DNA of 64,000 nucleotides from Candidatus Dormiibacterota bacterium. Lineage in GTDB: Bacteria; Chloroflexota; Dormibacteria; Dormibacterales; Dormibacteraceae. The notes under the pieces are model-generated. The model did no database searches. It was not told the origin of the DNA and saw only the letters and a list, made by a program, of their open reading frames with translations. The position numbers and the translations under genes were made by a program. Shown here one piece after another: positions 1 to 8,352 of the stretch (positions are counted from its first letter, which is position 1; the number at the start of each line of letters is the position of its first letter). The stretch spans positions 1 through 64,000 of the forward strand of contig CATPBK010000080.1 in the NCBI GenBank assembly GCA_955652705.1, written 5' to 3'.

Positions 1-1004
1 AGCGTGATGAAAAGCAGGCTGAAGCCGAAAAGCGTGGAGCGCTGCGGCAGCAGGCTGGCCAGGATGGGGTTGAGCCAGACGTAGTTGAGGGCCTCGAGGT
101 GGGTGTACTCGCGGGGGAGGTGCAGCAAGACGCCCCAGCCCTTGTCGGCGATGTCGCCGAAGAAGAACACGAAGCCGAGCCCGCCCATCAGCACGAACAC
201 GAAGAAGCCGAGCGCCGCGGCGAGGCGGCCGCCGAGGAAACGCACCGCGGCCAGGTAGATGACCGCCGGTAAGGCCAGCGCGAGGAAGCCGCTGGTCAGC
301 ACCAGCGTGGCCGGCAGCGCCACGCCAAGCGGGACCAGGCTGGCCGCGAAGAAGTCGACCAGGAACGGGTAGGCGAGCGCATGTCCGGGGTCGATCGGGT
401 ACTCGGGTGGAAAGTTGCGGCCGTAGGCGAAGGAGCCGGCGTACGCGAGGTGTGCCGCCCAGTCGCCCCAAACGCTCGGGTTGCCCGCGAAGAGCCCGCC
501 GCCGCGGTAGCTCCAGGCCTGGGAGAGGAGCCGGAAGGTGTACGCCCAGCTGATCGCCAAGACGGCCGCCAGGGGCCACGGATGACCCGCCGAGCGGGGA
601 TCTTGCCACCACCGGTCCCGCGCCGCCTGAAGATCGGCGCTGACCAGGGAGCGGCCTTTGAACCAGCCCGGCGCCGATCCGGCCAGGGCGAGTAGGGCGC
701 CCGCCCAGACGGTGCCGGCGGTGAGCTGGCCGGCGGCGAGAGCAAAGAACAGGAAGCCGCCGCCGGTCACGGCCAGAGCGCCGATCACCGCCCCGAAGAA
801 GAGGCGTTCCTCGAAGAGCAGCTCGATCCCCGCCAGATAGGTGAGGCCAAAGCCGGCCACCACACAGGCAAGCAGGAACACCGCCACCAGGCCGAGCTCC
901 GCCAGTAGGAAGGCGAGCAGCACCGCCAGGATCAGGCCGGCGACGATCCAGCCGGCTCGCGACGGCGCACGCTCGGCTGCCCTGCGCTGTTCAGCTAGAT
1001 CCAC
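1..1004 (-). CDS. Multi-pass membrane protein, GT-C glycosyltransferase-like (partial)
   Basis: The reading frame runs off the left edge, so only about 334 N-terminal residues are seen. It starts with GTG inside the end of the mannosyltransferase gene (10-bp overlap, translational coupling). After a short charged N-terminus (VDLAEQRRAAERAP) come repeated long hydrophobic segments, giving roughly 7-8 membrane spans. A loop with GDWAAHL and YPIDPGHALAYPF resembles the acidic outer loop of polyprenyl-phosphate-sugar-dependent GT-C enzymes. Position after a GT39 enzyme supports a role in surface glycosylation. The exact family is not recognised; the assignment is inference. Confidence 0.6.
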   Translation of the reverse strand, partial: MDLAEQRRAAERAPSRAGWIVAGLILAVLLAFLLAELGLVAVFLLACVVAGFGLTYLAGIELLFEERLFFGAVIGALAVTGGGFLFFALAAGQLTAGTVWAGALLALAGSAPGWFKGRSLVSADLQAARDRWWQDPRSAGHPWPLAAVLAISWAYTFRLLSQAWSYRGGGLFAGNPSVWGDWAAHLAYAGSFAYGRNFPPEYPIDPGHALAYPFLVDFFAASLVPLGVALPATLVLTSGFLALALPAVIYLAAVRFLGGRLAAALGFFVFVLMGGLGFVFFFGDIADKGWGVLLHLPREYTHLEALNYVWLNPILASLLPQRSTLFGFSLLFIT

Positions 1005-2653
1005 GTCCGGACCCACATATGGCCGAGGGGCCAGCCCGACCACCATGGATGCCGCCAGCCCAGCAGGTAGTCACTGGACCCGATCGGGATGGCCGTCCAG
1101 ACGGGATAGAAGTAGATGAAGGCGAGGACCGCGATCGCGAGGTGCGTGTAGGCGATAGCGCGCCAATCCCCCGCTCTCAGCAGCACGCTCTGGCCGATCC
1201 GGAGCTCCCCGAGCTCGCCGATCTTGGCCAGCACGAAGGCAAGCGCCAGGAACATGAAGGGCAGGCTCCCGAACATGTGGTAGAGGAAGAGCACCCGGCT
1301 GATCTGCGACCAGGGCAGGTACTGGGTGAGGAAGGCCAGCAGGATGAACGCCGCCGCGTAGCTCCGGTGCCTGATCGCGAAGTAGGGCATCGCAAGCAGG
1401 CAGGGGATCGCGGTCCACCAGGTCCAGGGGTTGCCGAGGTTGATCAGGCCGGCCACCAGCGGCTGGCCGGTGTTGGCATCGACGCCAAGGCCCTGGCCAT
1501 CCCAGTAGTACGCCACCGGCCGGTAAAGAAAGGGCCAGGAGTACCAGGGCGAGCCGTAGGGATGGCTGGCGGTCAGGGTCGCGTGGTAGACGTAGGCGCT
1601 GACCTGGTAGTTCCAGAAATCGCTGAAGCTCTTGAAGTAGCCGTGCTGGAAAAAGTTCGGCCACCAGCTCGCGTAGTAGATGAGAAATGGGATCACGACG
1701 AAAGCGAGGACGGCGACCGGCAAATAGGTCGCGGCCCTGACCGCGCCCGGCAAAGCCGGCCCAACGGCCTCCGAGCGGCCCCAGGCCCAGGAGCCGCCGG
1801 CCGTAGCTTGGCGGACGTCCACCAGCCGCCGGAGGACGCGGACGGCCAGGATGAGAACCATGGTCGCCAGCGCGGCCAGGGCGATCCACTTGGCGGCGAC
1901 CGCCAGTCCGACCACCACGCCGGTGGCAAGCAGCGAGACGATCGAGCTCCGCGGTGTGGGACTGTCCAGGTGCAGGTGGAACACCCAATAGGCGAGCAGG
2001 ATGAAGAAGATCGGAAAGATGTCGATCATGCCGATCCGCGACTGCACGAAGAACATCCCGTCAAAGCAGGCGAGCAGCGCCGCGGCGGCGGCGAAGAGAC
2101 GGTTCGGCCAGAGGCGGAGAGCGAGCAGGTACAGGAGCGGGATCACGAGCGAGCCGAACAAGACGCCCATGATCCGGAAGCCGAACGGCGTGAACCCGAG
2201 ATCCGCGTAGCTGCCACTCGCGTGCTCGAAGGTGGCCCGCCACCAGCCGTAAAGCCACTCGCCCGAGGCGATGATCAGCTTGCCCAGCGGCGGCTCAGGG
2301 TCGAAGTAGTACTGGCCGACGAGGTCCTGGTGCGCGAAGTCGCCGAAGTAGACCTCGTCGAAGATCTCTCCATGGGCCGGCGCGTAGGAGCCATTGCTCG
2401 GATAGCCACGCTGGTATGGGTAGCCCAGCCCGCAGAGGGAGCCCGTGCTGGCCTGCGAGTTCACCGGCGTGTTGACGACGCAGTTGTCCAGCGCGAAGTG
2501 GTCCTGGGGATGCGCGTAGAGGTCCGGGAAGATCGGGCTGAAAAAGCGCATCACGAAGGCCACGACCGTGAGGGCCGCAAGCGCGACGACGTCGGCTCGC
2601 TGCAGCTGGAGGTAGGCGAGAGCGCGCGGGACGGGCCCGGGCTGGGGCGCTAG
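995..2653 (-). CDS. Dolichyl-phosphate-mannose-protein mannosyltransferase (GT39/PMT family)
   Basis: Membrane enzyme expected to transfer mannose from a polyprenyl-phosphate carrier to Ser/Thr of secreted proteins. About 550 residues with many transmembrane helices. The outer loop around residues 95-125 holds the conserved FDEVYFGDFA and the DPEPPLGK motif, matching the DE and HPPLGK signatures of PMTs. The C-terminal part (SHPYGSPWYSWPF, VAYYWDGQG) matches the 4-TM PMT domain. No ATG, GTG or TTG lies at the expected N-terminus. The call uses a CTA that overlaps the preceding TAG as CTAG, which is a guess; the next canonical codon is GTG at 2563, inside the first helix. GDP-mannose genes lie at 60-63 kb. 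Confidence 0.85.
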   Translation of the reverse strand, partial: LAPQPGPVPRALAYLQLQRADVVALAALTVVAFVMRFFSPIFPDLYAHPQDHFALDNCVVNTPVNSQASTGSLCGLGYPYQRGYPSNGSYAPAHGEIFDEVYFGDFAHQDLVGQYYFDPEPPLGKLIIASGEWLYGWWRATFEHASGSYADLGFTPFGFRIMGVLFGSLVIPLLYLLALRLWPNRLFAAAAALLACFDGMFFVQSRIGMIDIFPIFFILLAYWVFHLHLDSPTPRSSIVSLLATGVVVGLAVAAKWIALAALATMVLILAVRVLRRLVDVRQATAGGSWAWGRSEAVGPALPGAVRAATYLPVAVLAFVVIPFLIYYASWWPNFFQHGYFKSFSDFWNYQVSAYVYHATLTASHPYGSPWYSWPFLYRPVAYYWDGQGLGVDANTGQPLVAGLINLGNPWTWWTAIPCLLAMPYFAIRHRSYAAAFILLAFLTQYLPWSQISRVLFLYHMFGSLPFMFLALAFVLAKIGELGELRIGQSVLLRAGDWRAIAYTHLAIAVLAFIYFYPVWTAIPIGSSDYLLGWRHPWWSGWPLGHMWVRTWI

Positions 2654-3219
2654 CGGCGCCGCTTCCGACGCCGGGCTCCGCCGAGGTTCTGCTGTTGCAG
2701 CCGGTTGGGCAGCCGTCGGGATACCTCCTGGGCAAGGGACTCGGGATCGTCGACCGGAACGGCGATGGTGCTGTCGAATGCGTAACGCTTGCCGAGGCGC
2801 TTGGTGATACGGGCCACGTCCGCCTCGTCGCCGCCGAGTCTCAGAAAAACCGCCGGCTTCTCCAGCAGCGGCTTGGTGATGTTGTTCACGTAGCTCTTGC
2901 GCTCGGGCGGAAAAGCGTTCTTCAGGAGCGCCACCCGGGCAGCCCGGATCCGTTCGTACGGGATCGTGGTGTTCGTCAGCGGAAAGCTCCAGTTGAAACG
3001 TAACCCGTCGTCGCTGGGGCGGACGTAGCTCAGGCGGCGGAAGAGCGCGAAGAAGCCGAGCACGAGGACGGCGCCGATTACGCACTCGGCGATCAGGATG
3101 GGCAGGCCCGGGTCCCGCGGGTTAAAGATCACGAGCGCAGTGCCGACCACGAGCAGGCCGGGACCCATGATCCAGTTTCGACGCCAGAGCTCTCGCGCGT
3201 AGAGGATCGGAAACTTCAC
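2650..3219 (-). CDS. Unknown membrane-anchored protein with PH-like domain
   Basis: About 189 residues. Two hydrophobic segments near the N-terminus (MGPGLLVVGTALVIF and ILIAECVIGAVLVLGFFALF) are followed by a cytosolic beta-rich part (GLRFNWSFPLTNTTIPYERI) resembling bacterial PH/YdbT-type domains. The tail is very basic (GGARRRKRRR). The GTG at 3219 avoids overlap with glpK; a TTG at 3261 would extend it inside glpK. The function is unknown. Its tight position between glpK and the mannosyltransferase, ending in a CTAG overlap, suggests co-transcription. Confidence 0.65.
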   Translation of the reverse strand: MKFPILYARELWRRNWIMGPGLLVVGTALVIFNPRDPGLPILIAECVIGAVLVLGFFALFRRLSYVRPSDDGLRFNWSFPLTNTTIPYERIRAARVALLKNAFPPERKSYVNNITKPLLEKPAVFLRLGGDEADVARITKRLGKRYAFDSTIAVPVDDPESLAQEVSRRLPNRLQQQNLGGARRRKRRR

Positions 3220-3245
3220 CGCGTGTCGAATCGTAGCCCGCGCTT

Positions 3246-4727
3246 CTACGGACGAAACCAATCGCGACTCCGGGCGACGGCCCGCCGCCAGTCGCTGAGG
3301 CGGCTCTGCGCCTCATCACGCGAGAGCCTGGGCTCGAACTCCCGGTCGAGCCGCCAGAGCGCCGCCAGCTCCTCATCTGTCCCCCACACCCCAGCGCCGC
3401 GGCCGGCCAAAAAGGCCGCGCCCAGCCCGGTCGTCTCCGTGTGCCGCGGCCGGCGGACGGGGATTCCGAGGAGATCCGCTTGGAGCTGGCAGAGAACGTC
3501 CATGACGCTGGCGCCGCCGTCCACCCGGAGCTCACTGAGCTCGCGTCCGGCATCGGCGGTCATCGCCTCAACGACGTCGCAGGTCTGGTAGGCCATGGCT
3601 TCTACCGCCGCCCTCACCAGCTGGGCTCGGCTCGAGCCCCGGGTCAGCCCCACTATCGCGCCCCGCGCGTAGGGGTCCCAGTGGGGCGCGCCGAGCCCGA
3701 CGAAAGCCGGCACCAAGAAGACTCCGCCGGCGTCCGGCACCGACTCGGCGAGCGGACCGGCCTCGGCCGCGGATTTGATGAGGCCGAGACCGTCGCGCAG
3801 CCACTGCAGGGCCGCTCCGGTGACGAAGATGGCGCCCTCCAGCGCGTAGCTGAGCTGGCCGTCACGGCGCCAGGCGACCGTCGTCAGCATGCCCGTCTGC
3901 GACTCGACCCGGGCGTCGCCGGTCTGAAGCAGCACGAAGGAGCCGGTGCCGTAGGTGTTCTTCGCCATCCCCGGCTGCAGGCAGGCCTGGCCGAAGAGCG
4001 CCGCCTGCTGGTCTCCGGCGACGCCAGCGATCGGGGCCGCGATCCCGGTGAAAGCCGCCGGGTCGCTGCGGGCCAGCTCGCCACTGGACGGTCCGACCTC
4101 GGGCAGCAGGTCGGTCGGGACGCCGAAGAGGCCGGACATCTCCTGGCTCCAGGCGCCGCGGTCGATGTCGAAGAGCAGCGTCCGGGATGCGTTGGAGGCG
4201 TCCGTCAGGTGAGCCCGCCCGCCGGTCAGGCGGGCGATCAGCCAGCTGTCGATCGTGCCGGCCGCGGCGTCAGGCGGGAGGTCCGCGTGATCGAGAAGCC
4301 AGCGCAGCTTGGTCGCCGTGAAATAGGGGTCGATGACGAGGCCGGTGGTCTTGCGGACCTGCTCCTCCGCGCCGGCCGCCTTCAGGCGATCGCACTCCGC
4401 GGCGGTGCGGCGGTCCTGCCAGACGATGGCGTTGTGGAGCGGCTGGAGGCTCTTGCGGTCCCAGGCGACCACGGTCTCGCGCTGATTCGTGATCCCGATC
4501 GCGCGCACCGCATGCGTCGAACCACCCGCCTGCTCGAGCGCCGTCGCCGCCGACTTCAGCACGCTCTGCCAGATCTCTTCGGGGTCGTGCTCCACCCAGC
4601 CCGGCTGCGGGTAATGCTGCTGGATCTCCTGGTAGCCCCGACCCCTGGGCTCGCCATCCTCGCCGACGGCCAGCACGGAAGTTCCGGTCGTGCCCTGGTC
4701 GATCGCCAGGACCAGGCCGTCAGGCAC
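3246..4727 (-). CDS. glpK: Glycerol kinase
   Basis: FGGY-family sugar kinase of 493 residues, the usual GlpK length, converting glycerol and ATP to sn-glycerol-3-phosphate in the cytosol. The N-terminus has AIDQGTTGTS (phosphate-binding loop), then GITNQRET and IVWQDRRT. The C-terminal half has AMAYQTCDVVEAM and VDGGASVMDVLCQLQADLLG, typical of GlpK. The GTG start overlaps the mtnP stop in GTGCCTGA. No glpF or glpD is nearby. Confidence 0.95.
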   Translation of the reverse strand: MPDGLVLAIDQGTTGTSVLAVGEDGEPRGRGYQEIQQHYPQPGWVEHDPEEIWQSVLKSAATALEQAGGSTHAVRAIGITNQRETVVAWDRKSLQPLHNAIVWQDRRTAAECDRLKAAGAEEQVRKTTGLVIDPYFTATKLRWLLDHADLPPDAAAGTIDSWLIARLTGGRAHLTDASNASRTLLFDIDRGAWSQEMSGLFGVPTDLLPEVGPSSGELARSDPAAFTGIAAPIAGVAGDQQAALFGQACLQPGMAKNTYGTGSFVLLQTGDARVESQTGMLTTVAWRRDGQLSYALEGAIFVTGAALQWLRDGLGLIKSAAEAGPLAESVPDAGGVFLVPAFVGLGAPHWDPYARGAIVGLTRGSSRAQLVRAAVEAMAYQTCDVVEAMTADAGRELSELRVDGGASVMDVLCQLQADLLGIPVRRPRHTETTGLGAAFLAGRGAGVWGTDEELAALWRLDREFEPRLSRDEAQSRLSDWRRAVARSRDWFRP

Positions 4728-5511
4728 CTATGAAGGCACCTTGCATGGCTGTGCCGCAGGGGCAGGACCGCTCGTCAGGGATGCGCGGAATCAGGTCCAG
4801 GATCAGCTGACGCACCCGGGTGATGTTGGCGGCGAAGACGCGCTCGACCTCCGCCACGGTCACCGCGGGGACGTTCGGCGAGCCCTGCAGGCCCGCGTCA
4901 TAGTCGGTGATCAGGGAGAGGTTGATGTAGCAAAGCTCCAGCTCGCGCGCCAGGACCACTTCGGGATACTGCGTCATGTTCACCACCTGCCAGCCCTGCG
5001 CGGCGAACCAGCGGCTCTCAGCGCGCGTCGAAAAGCGAGGGCCCTGGATGACGACCACCGTCCCTGCCTCGTGCATGGTCGCGCCGACCTCGTTGCCGGC
5101 TTCGAGGGCGAGCTCCCGGAGCTGCGGACAGTACGGGTCGGCCGCGCTCGCGTGGGCGACACGGGGACCTGTGTAGTAGGTGTCGGCGCGACCGCGGGTG
5201 CGGTCGACGAACTGGTCGCAGACCACGAAATCTCCAGGTTTGACGTGCGGCTGGAGCGAGCCGGCGGCGCTGGGCGCGATGACGCGCGTCACGCCCAGCT
5301 CCTTGAGCGCCCAGAGGTTGGCGCGGTAGTTGATCTGGGCCGGCGGCAGCGTGTGCTTGACGCCGTGTCGAGGCAGGAAGGCCACCTCCTGGTCCGCGAG
5401 CGAGCCGATCGCCACGTCGCCGCTGGGCTCTCCGTAGGGCGTTTTCAAGTGCTCGCGGCGGACGTCATCCAGGAGCTTGTAAAGACCGGAGCCGCCGATG
5501 ACACCGATCAT
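4720..5511 (-). CDS. mtnP: 5'-methylthioadenosine (or methylthioinosine) phosphorylase
   Basis: Purine nucleoside phosphorylase superfamily, 263 residues. It cleaves 5'-methylthioadenosine with phosphate to methylthioribose-1-phosphate and base, recycling the by-product of polyamine synthesis. Visible motifs: GVIGGSGLY at the N-terminus, RHG with H..PP..I.YRAN, GPRFSTRAES, VNMTQYPEVVLARE and TDYDAG. The MTQYPE form (rather than MTxxPE of the human enzyme) leaves adenosine versus inosine specificity open. The next upstream gene is mtnA, overlapping by ATGA, so both pathway steps are coupled. Confidence 0.93.
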   Translation of the reverse strand: MIGVIGGSGLYKLLDDVRREHLKTPYGEPSGDVAIGSLADQEVAFLPRHGVKHTLPPAQINYRANLWALKELGVTRVIAPSAAGSLQPHVKPGDFVVCDQFVDRTRGRADTYYTGPRVAHASAADPYCPQLRELALEAGNEVGATMHEAGTVVVIQGPRFSTRAESRWFAAQGWQVVNMTQYPEVVLARELELCYINLSLITDYDAGLQGSPNVPAVTVAEVERVFAANITRVRQLILDLIPRIPDERSCPCGTAMQGAFIGA

Positions 5512-6464
5512 CCGGCGGCGACCCGGAGTGCGGCCAGCGCTTCGCGCAATGACGGCCGCAAGACTCCGAGTTGGGTTATCACGGAGGTCACCAGCGCCGC
5601 CGGTGTGATGTCGAACGCCGGGTTGAAGGCGCGCGTCCCTTCGGGCGCGAAGGTGGTCACCTCCCGCTCGTCGCGCTCCTCGATGGGAATGGCCGCGCCA
5701 TCAGGCGCGTGGAAGTCGATGGTGCTGAGCGGCGCCACCACATAGAAGGGCACTCCGTGCTCGCGGCAGAGCAGGGCGAGGGGGTAGGTTCCGACCTTGT
5801 TGGCAACGTCGCCGTTGGCGGCGATCCGGTCGGCGCCCGCGAGCGCCACGTCCACCATTCCCTCCTGCAACGCACGGCCGGCGGCTCCGTCGGCGATCAA
5901 GCGGTGAGGAATCCCCAACCCGCGCAGCTCCCAGGTGGTGAGCCGCGCGCCCTGCGCGCGCGGGCGTGTCTCCATCACGAGAACCGAGGGCTCCTGCCCG
6001 CGTTCCTGCGCGGCGCGGACCACGCCCAGCGCCGTGCCGTAGTCGACGGTCGCCAGAGCTCCCGTGTTGCAGATGGTGAGGATCCGCGGACGGTCCGGCA
6101 GCAGCCCGGCGCCGAGCTGGCCCATGCGCCGGCAGGCGTCGACCGAATCCCGGGCGATCCGGTCCGCCTCGGCAAGCGGGTCGGCCGCGGCCCGCACTCT
6201 ATCCAGCGCCCAGGCGAGGTCGCGGGCCGTGGGACGGCTGGCCCGAAGGGCCGCCAGGCCCGCCTCCGGGTTTGCTTCGCGCAGGGCCAGGACGGCGCCG
6301 TACGCGGCCGCGGCGCCGATGGCCGGCGCCCCGCGCACGATCATCGAGCGGATCGCCTTGGCCACCATGGCGGAGCTCGCGCAGACCACGTAGGACTCCT
6401 CGTCAGGAAGCTTGGTCTGGTCGATCAGCCGCAGAGCCGAGCCGGTCCACTCGAGGGTGGGCAC
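5508..6464 (-). CDS. mtnA: S-methyl-5-thioribose-1-phosphate isomerase
   Basis: 318-residue member of the eIF2B-alpha/MtnA family. It isomerises methylthioribose-1-phosphate to methylthioribulose-1-phosphate in methionine salvage. Family marks: MIVRGAPAIGAAAAYG, catalytic-Cys segment ICNTGALAT, METRPRAQGARLTTWEL, then GADRIAANGDVANKVGTY with the catalytic Asp, and PFYVVAPLSTID. GTG start. It sits between larE and mtnP. Later salvage genes (mtnB, mtnC, mtnD) are not in the window. Confidence 0.94.
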   Translation of the reverse strand: MPTLEWTGSALRLIDQTKLPDEESYVVCASSAMVAKAIRSMIVRGAPAIGAAAAYGAVLALREANPEAGLAALRASRPTARDLAWALDRVRAAADPLAEADRIARDSVDACRRMGQLGAGLLPDRPRILTICNTGALATVDYGTALGVVRAAQERGQEPSVLVMETRPRAQGARLTTWELRGLGIPHRLIADGAAGRALQEGMVDVALAGADRIAANGDVANKVGTYPLALLCREHGVPFYVVAPLSTIDFHAPDGAAIPIEERDEREVTTFAPEGTRAFNPAFDITPAALVTSVITQLGVLRPSLREALAALRVAAG

Positions 6465-6469
6465 GGCTC

Positions 6470-7300
6470 CTATTGTCTGCTCGGCTTCCAGGCGCGATTC
6501 AGGCTGCCGGTCGAATATCCCTCCAGGTCGAGGGCCACGAACGTGTACCCGGCCGCCTTGATCCCGGCGGCGACCTCCTCCCGCCGGGCCGCCAGCGCCG
6601 CGATCTCCTCCGGCTCGACCTCGATCCGGGCCACGTCGCCATGGTGCCGGACTCGGACCTGCGTGAAGCCCAGCGCTTTGACCGCCGCTTCCGCCCGCTC
6701 GATCCGGCGCAGCGCCTCGACGGTCACGGGCGTGCCGTGGGGGATCCGGGAGGAGAGGCAGGCGAAGGATGGCTTATTCCAGTTGGGCAGGCCAAGAGCA
6801 CGGGCGGCGAGCCGGATCTCGGGCTTGCCCAGACCGGCTTCGAGGAGCGGGAAGCGGACACCCCGCCGCACCGCTGAGCCGTGGCCCGGGCGGTGGTCGC
6901 CGGCGTCGTCCGCGGTGGCCCCATAAGCGAGGTGAGTGAGGCCAAGGTCCCGCTGGACGGGCTCGAGGGTGTCGAAGAGCTCCTCCTTGCAGTGGAAGCA
7001 GCGGTCGGGGTTGTTGCGCACGTAGGCGTCCAGCTCGACCTCAGAGGTCTGGACCTCCTGGAGCCGGGCGCCCAGCTCACGCGCCAGCGCACGAGCCGCT
7101 GACTGCTCGGTTTCTGGATACGCCGGCGAGCTGGCCAGGACGGCCACGGCGCGCTCGACGCCGAGCTCGTCGAGCGCAAGCTTGAGCAGCAGGCTCGAGT
7201 CCACACCGCCCGAGTAGGCGACCAGCACGGATCCGAGCTCACGCACGATCTGGCGCGCTCGTTCCACTGCTGCCGGGTTCGAGGTTCCGAGCTGGATCAC
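6470..7300 (-). CDS. larE: ATP-dependent sacrificial sulfur transferase, LarE family
   Basis: 276-residue PP-loop enzyme. The N-terminal SGGVDSSLLLKLAL is the ATP pyrophosphatase loop; RCFHCKEELFD follows. The segment KPSFACLSSRIPHG carries the Cys that in LarE donates its sulfur to the nickel-pincer nucleotide cofactor. The ending (EVEPEEIAAL, VALDLEGYSTGSLN) also fits LarE/TIGR00268. No larA, larB or larC is visible, so the real substrate is uncertain. The GTG start has TAACCT ten bases upstream, consistent with a leaderless transcript. Confidence 0.85.
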   Translation of the reverse strand: MIQLGTSNPAAVERARQIVRELGSVLVAYSGGVDSSLLLKLALDELGVERAVAVLASSPAYPETEQSAARALARELGARLQEVQTSEVELDAYVRNNPDRCFHCKEELFDTLEPVQRDLGLTHLAYGATADDAGDHRPGHGSAVRRGVRFPLLEAGLGKPEIRLAARALGLPNWNKPSFACLSSRIPHGTPVTVEALRRIERAEAAVKALGFTQVRVRHHGDVARIEVEPEEIAALAARREEVAAGIKAAGYTFVALDLEGYSTGSLNRAWKPSRQ

Positions 7301-7329
7301 AGCTCAGAGAAGGTTACGCGGGGCTGTAC

Positions 7330-8175
7330 CTACGCGGAGGCTTGCTCGGAGGGTTCGTACGAGGGCACGCCACAGAACTGCTCGTAGTCGATCAGCTGCG
7401 TCACCGTCGGGTTGTCGCCGCAGAGCACGCACTTCGGATTCTTGCGGAGCTTGAGCTCGCGGAACTCCATTTCGAGGCCGTCGAACAGCAGCAGGCGGCC
7501 GCCCAGCGACTCGCCGATGCCAAGGATCTTCTTGATGGTCTCGAACGCCATCAGGCTGCCCACGATGCCCGGTAGCACCCCGAACACCCCGGCTTCCGCG
7601 CAGCTCGGAGACGCGCCGGGAGGCGGCGGTTCCGGATGCAGGCATCGGTAGCACGCCGTGCCGTGCGCCGAGTCGAAGAGGCTCACCTGGCCCTCGAACC
7701 GGAAGATCGCCCCGTGCACGAGGGGCTTGCCCTGGAAATGGGCGGCGTCGTTGGCCAGATAGCGGGTAGGGAAGTTGTCGGTTCCGTCGACGACGATGTC
7801 GTAGTCCTTGAATATGTCGAGCGCGTTTGTCGAGTTCAAGTGCTGCCGGATGCCGACGACCTCGACGTCCGGGTTCATCGAATGTAGGCGATCGGCCGCC
7901 GACTCGGTCTTGGGCCGGCCGATGTCCTCGACACCGTGCAAGATCTGGCGCTGGAGGTTGGAAGCGTCGACGTTGTCGAAGTCAACGATGCCGATCTTGC
8001 CGATCCCGGCCGCAGCCAGGTAGAGCCCGGCGGGGGAGCCAAGGCCACCAGCGCCCAGCAGGAGCGCGCTCGTGCCCATCAGCTTGCGCTGGCCTTTGCC
8101 GCCCACCTCGGGCAGGATCAGATGCCGCGCGTAGCGGGCGACCTGGTCCGGGGTGAAGCCGTTTGGGGAAGCCAT
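7330..8175 (-). CDS. MoeB/ThiF-family adenylyltransferase (E1-like)
   Basis: 281 residues, starting at ATG in MASPNGFTPDQVARY. It adenylates the C-terminal glycine of a small sulfur-carrier protein (MoaD or ThiS type). Seen: GAGGLGSPAGLYLAAAG (nucleotide fold), DFDNVDASNLQRQILH, TDNFPTRYLAND, two zinc pairs (CYRC and CVLC) and SCAEAGVFGVLPGIVGS. There is no C-terminal rhodanese domain, so it is MoeB-like rather than MoeZ-like. Its position next to larE, a sulfur-insertion enzyme, hints at a shared sulfur-transfer role. A strong -10 (TATAAA) lies 7 nt before ATG. Confidence 0.9.
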   Translation of the reverse strand: MASPNGFTPDQVARYARHLILPEVGGKGQRKLMGTSALLLGAGGLGSPAGLYLAAAGIGKIGIVDFDNVDASNLQRQILHGVEDIGRPKTESAADRLHSMNPDVEVVGIRQHLNSTNALDIFKDYDIVVDGTDNFPTRYLANDAAHFQGKPLVHGAIFRFEGQVSLFDSAHGTACYRCLHPEPPPPGASPSCAEAGVFGVLPGIVGSLMAFETIKKILGIGESLGGRLLLFDGLEMEFRELKLRKNPKCVLCGDNPTVTQLIDYEQFCGVPSYEPSEQASA

Positions 8176-8182
8176 TACGTTC

Positions 8183-8188
8183 TTTATA
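8183..8188 (-). promoter_or_regulatory. -10 element of the moeB-like gene, leaderless
   Basis: On the minus strand TATAAA is followed by 7 bases (GAACGTA) and the ATG at 8175, so transcription would begin at or next to the start codon. Confidence 0.65.
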
Positions 8189-8352
8189 CCCAGGGGCCGC
8201 AGCTTCGAATTCCGGCCATCCGGGTGTGGAAGGCCAAGCATACGGCAGGCCCACGGCAGCGCGACCCAGACCTGGAGCCTTGCGTCGGAGAGGCGAGCCG
8301 CCTGCCTATTCGAGCGCGTAAGCGGGTATCCATAAAATTCAGGGACCGCTAT

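Noticed and set aside
7936-8352. Upstream extension of the unknown gene at 8353
   Set aside because: It would overlap the moeB-like gene antisense and its promoter. The ATG at 8353 has a better context and the extension looks non-coding.
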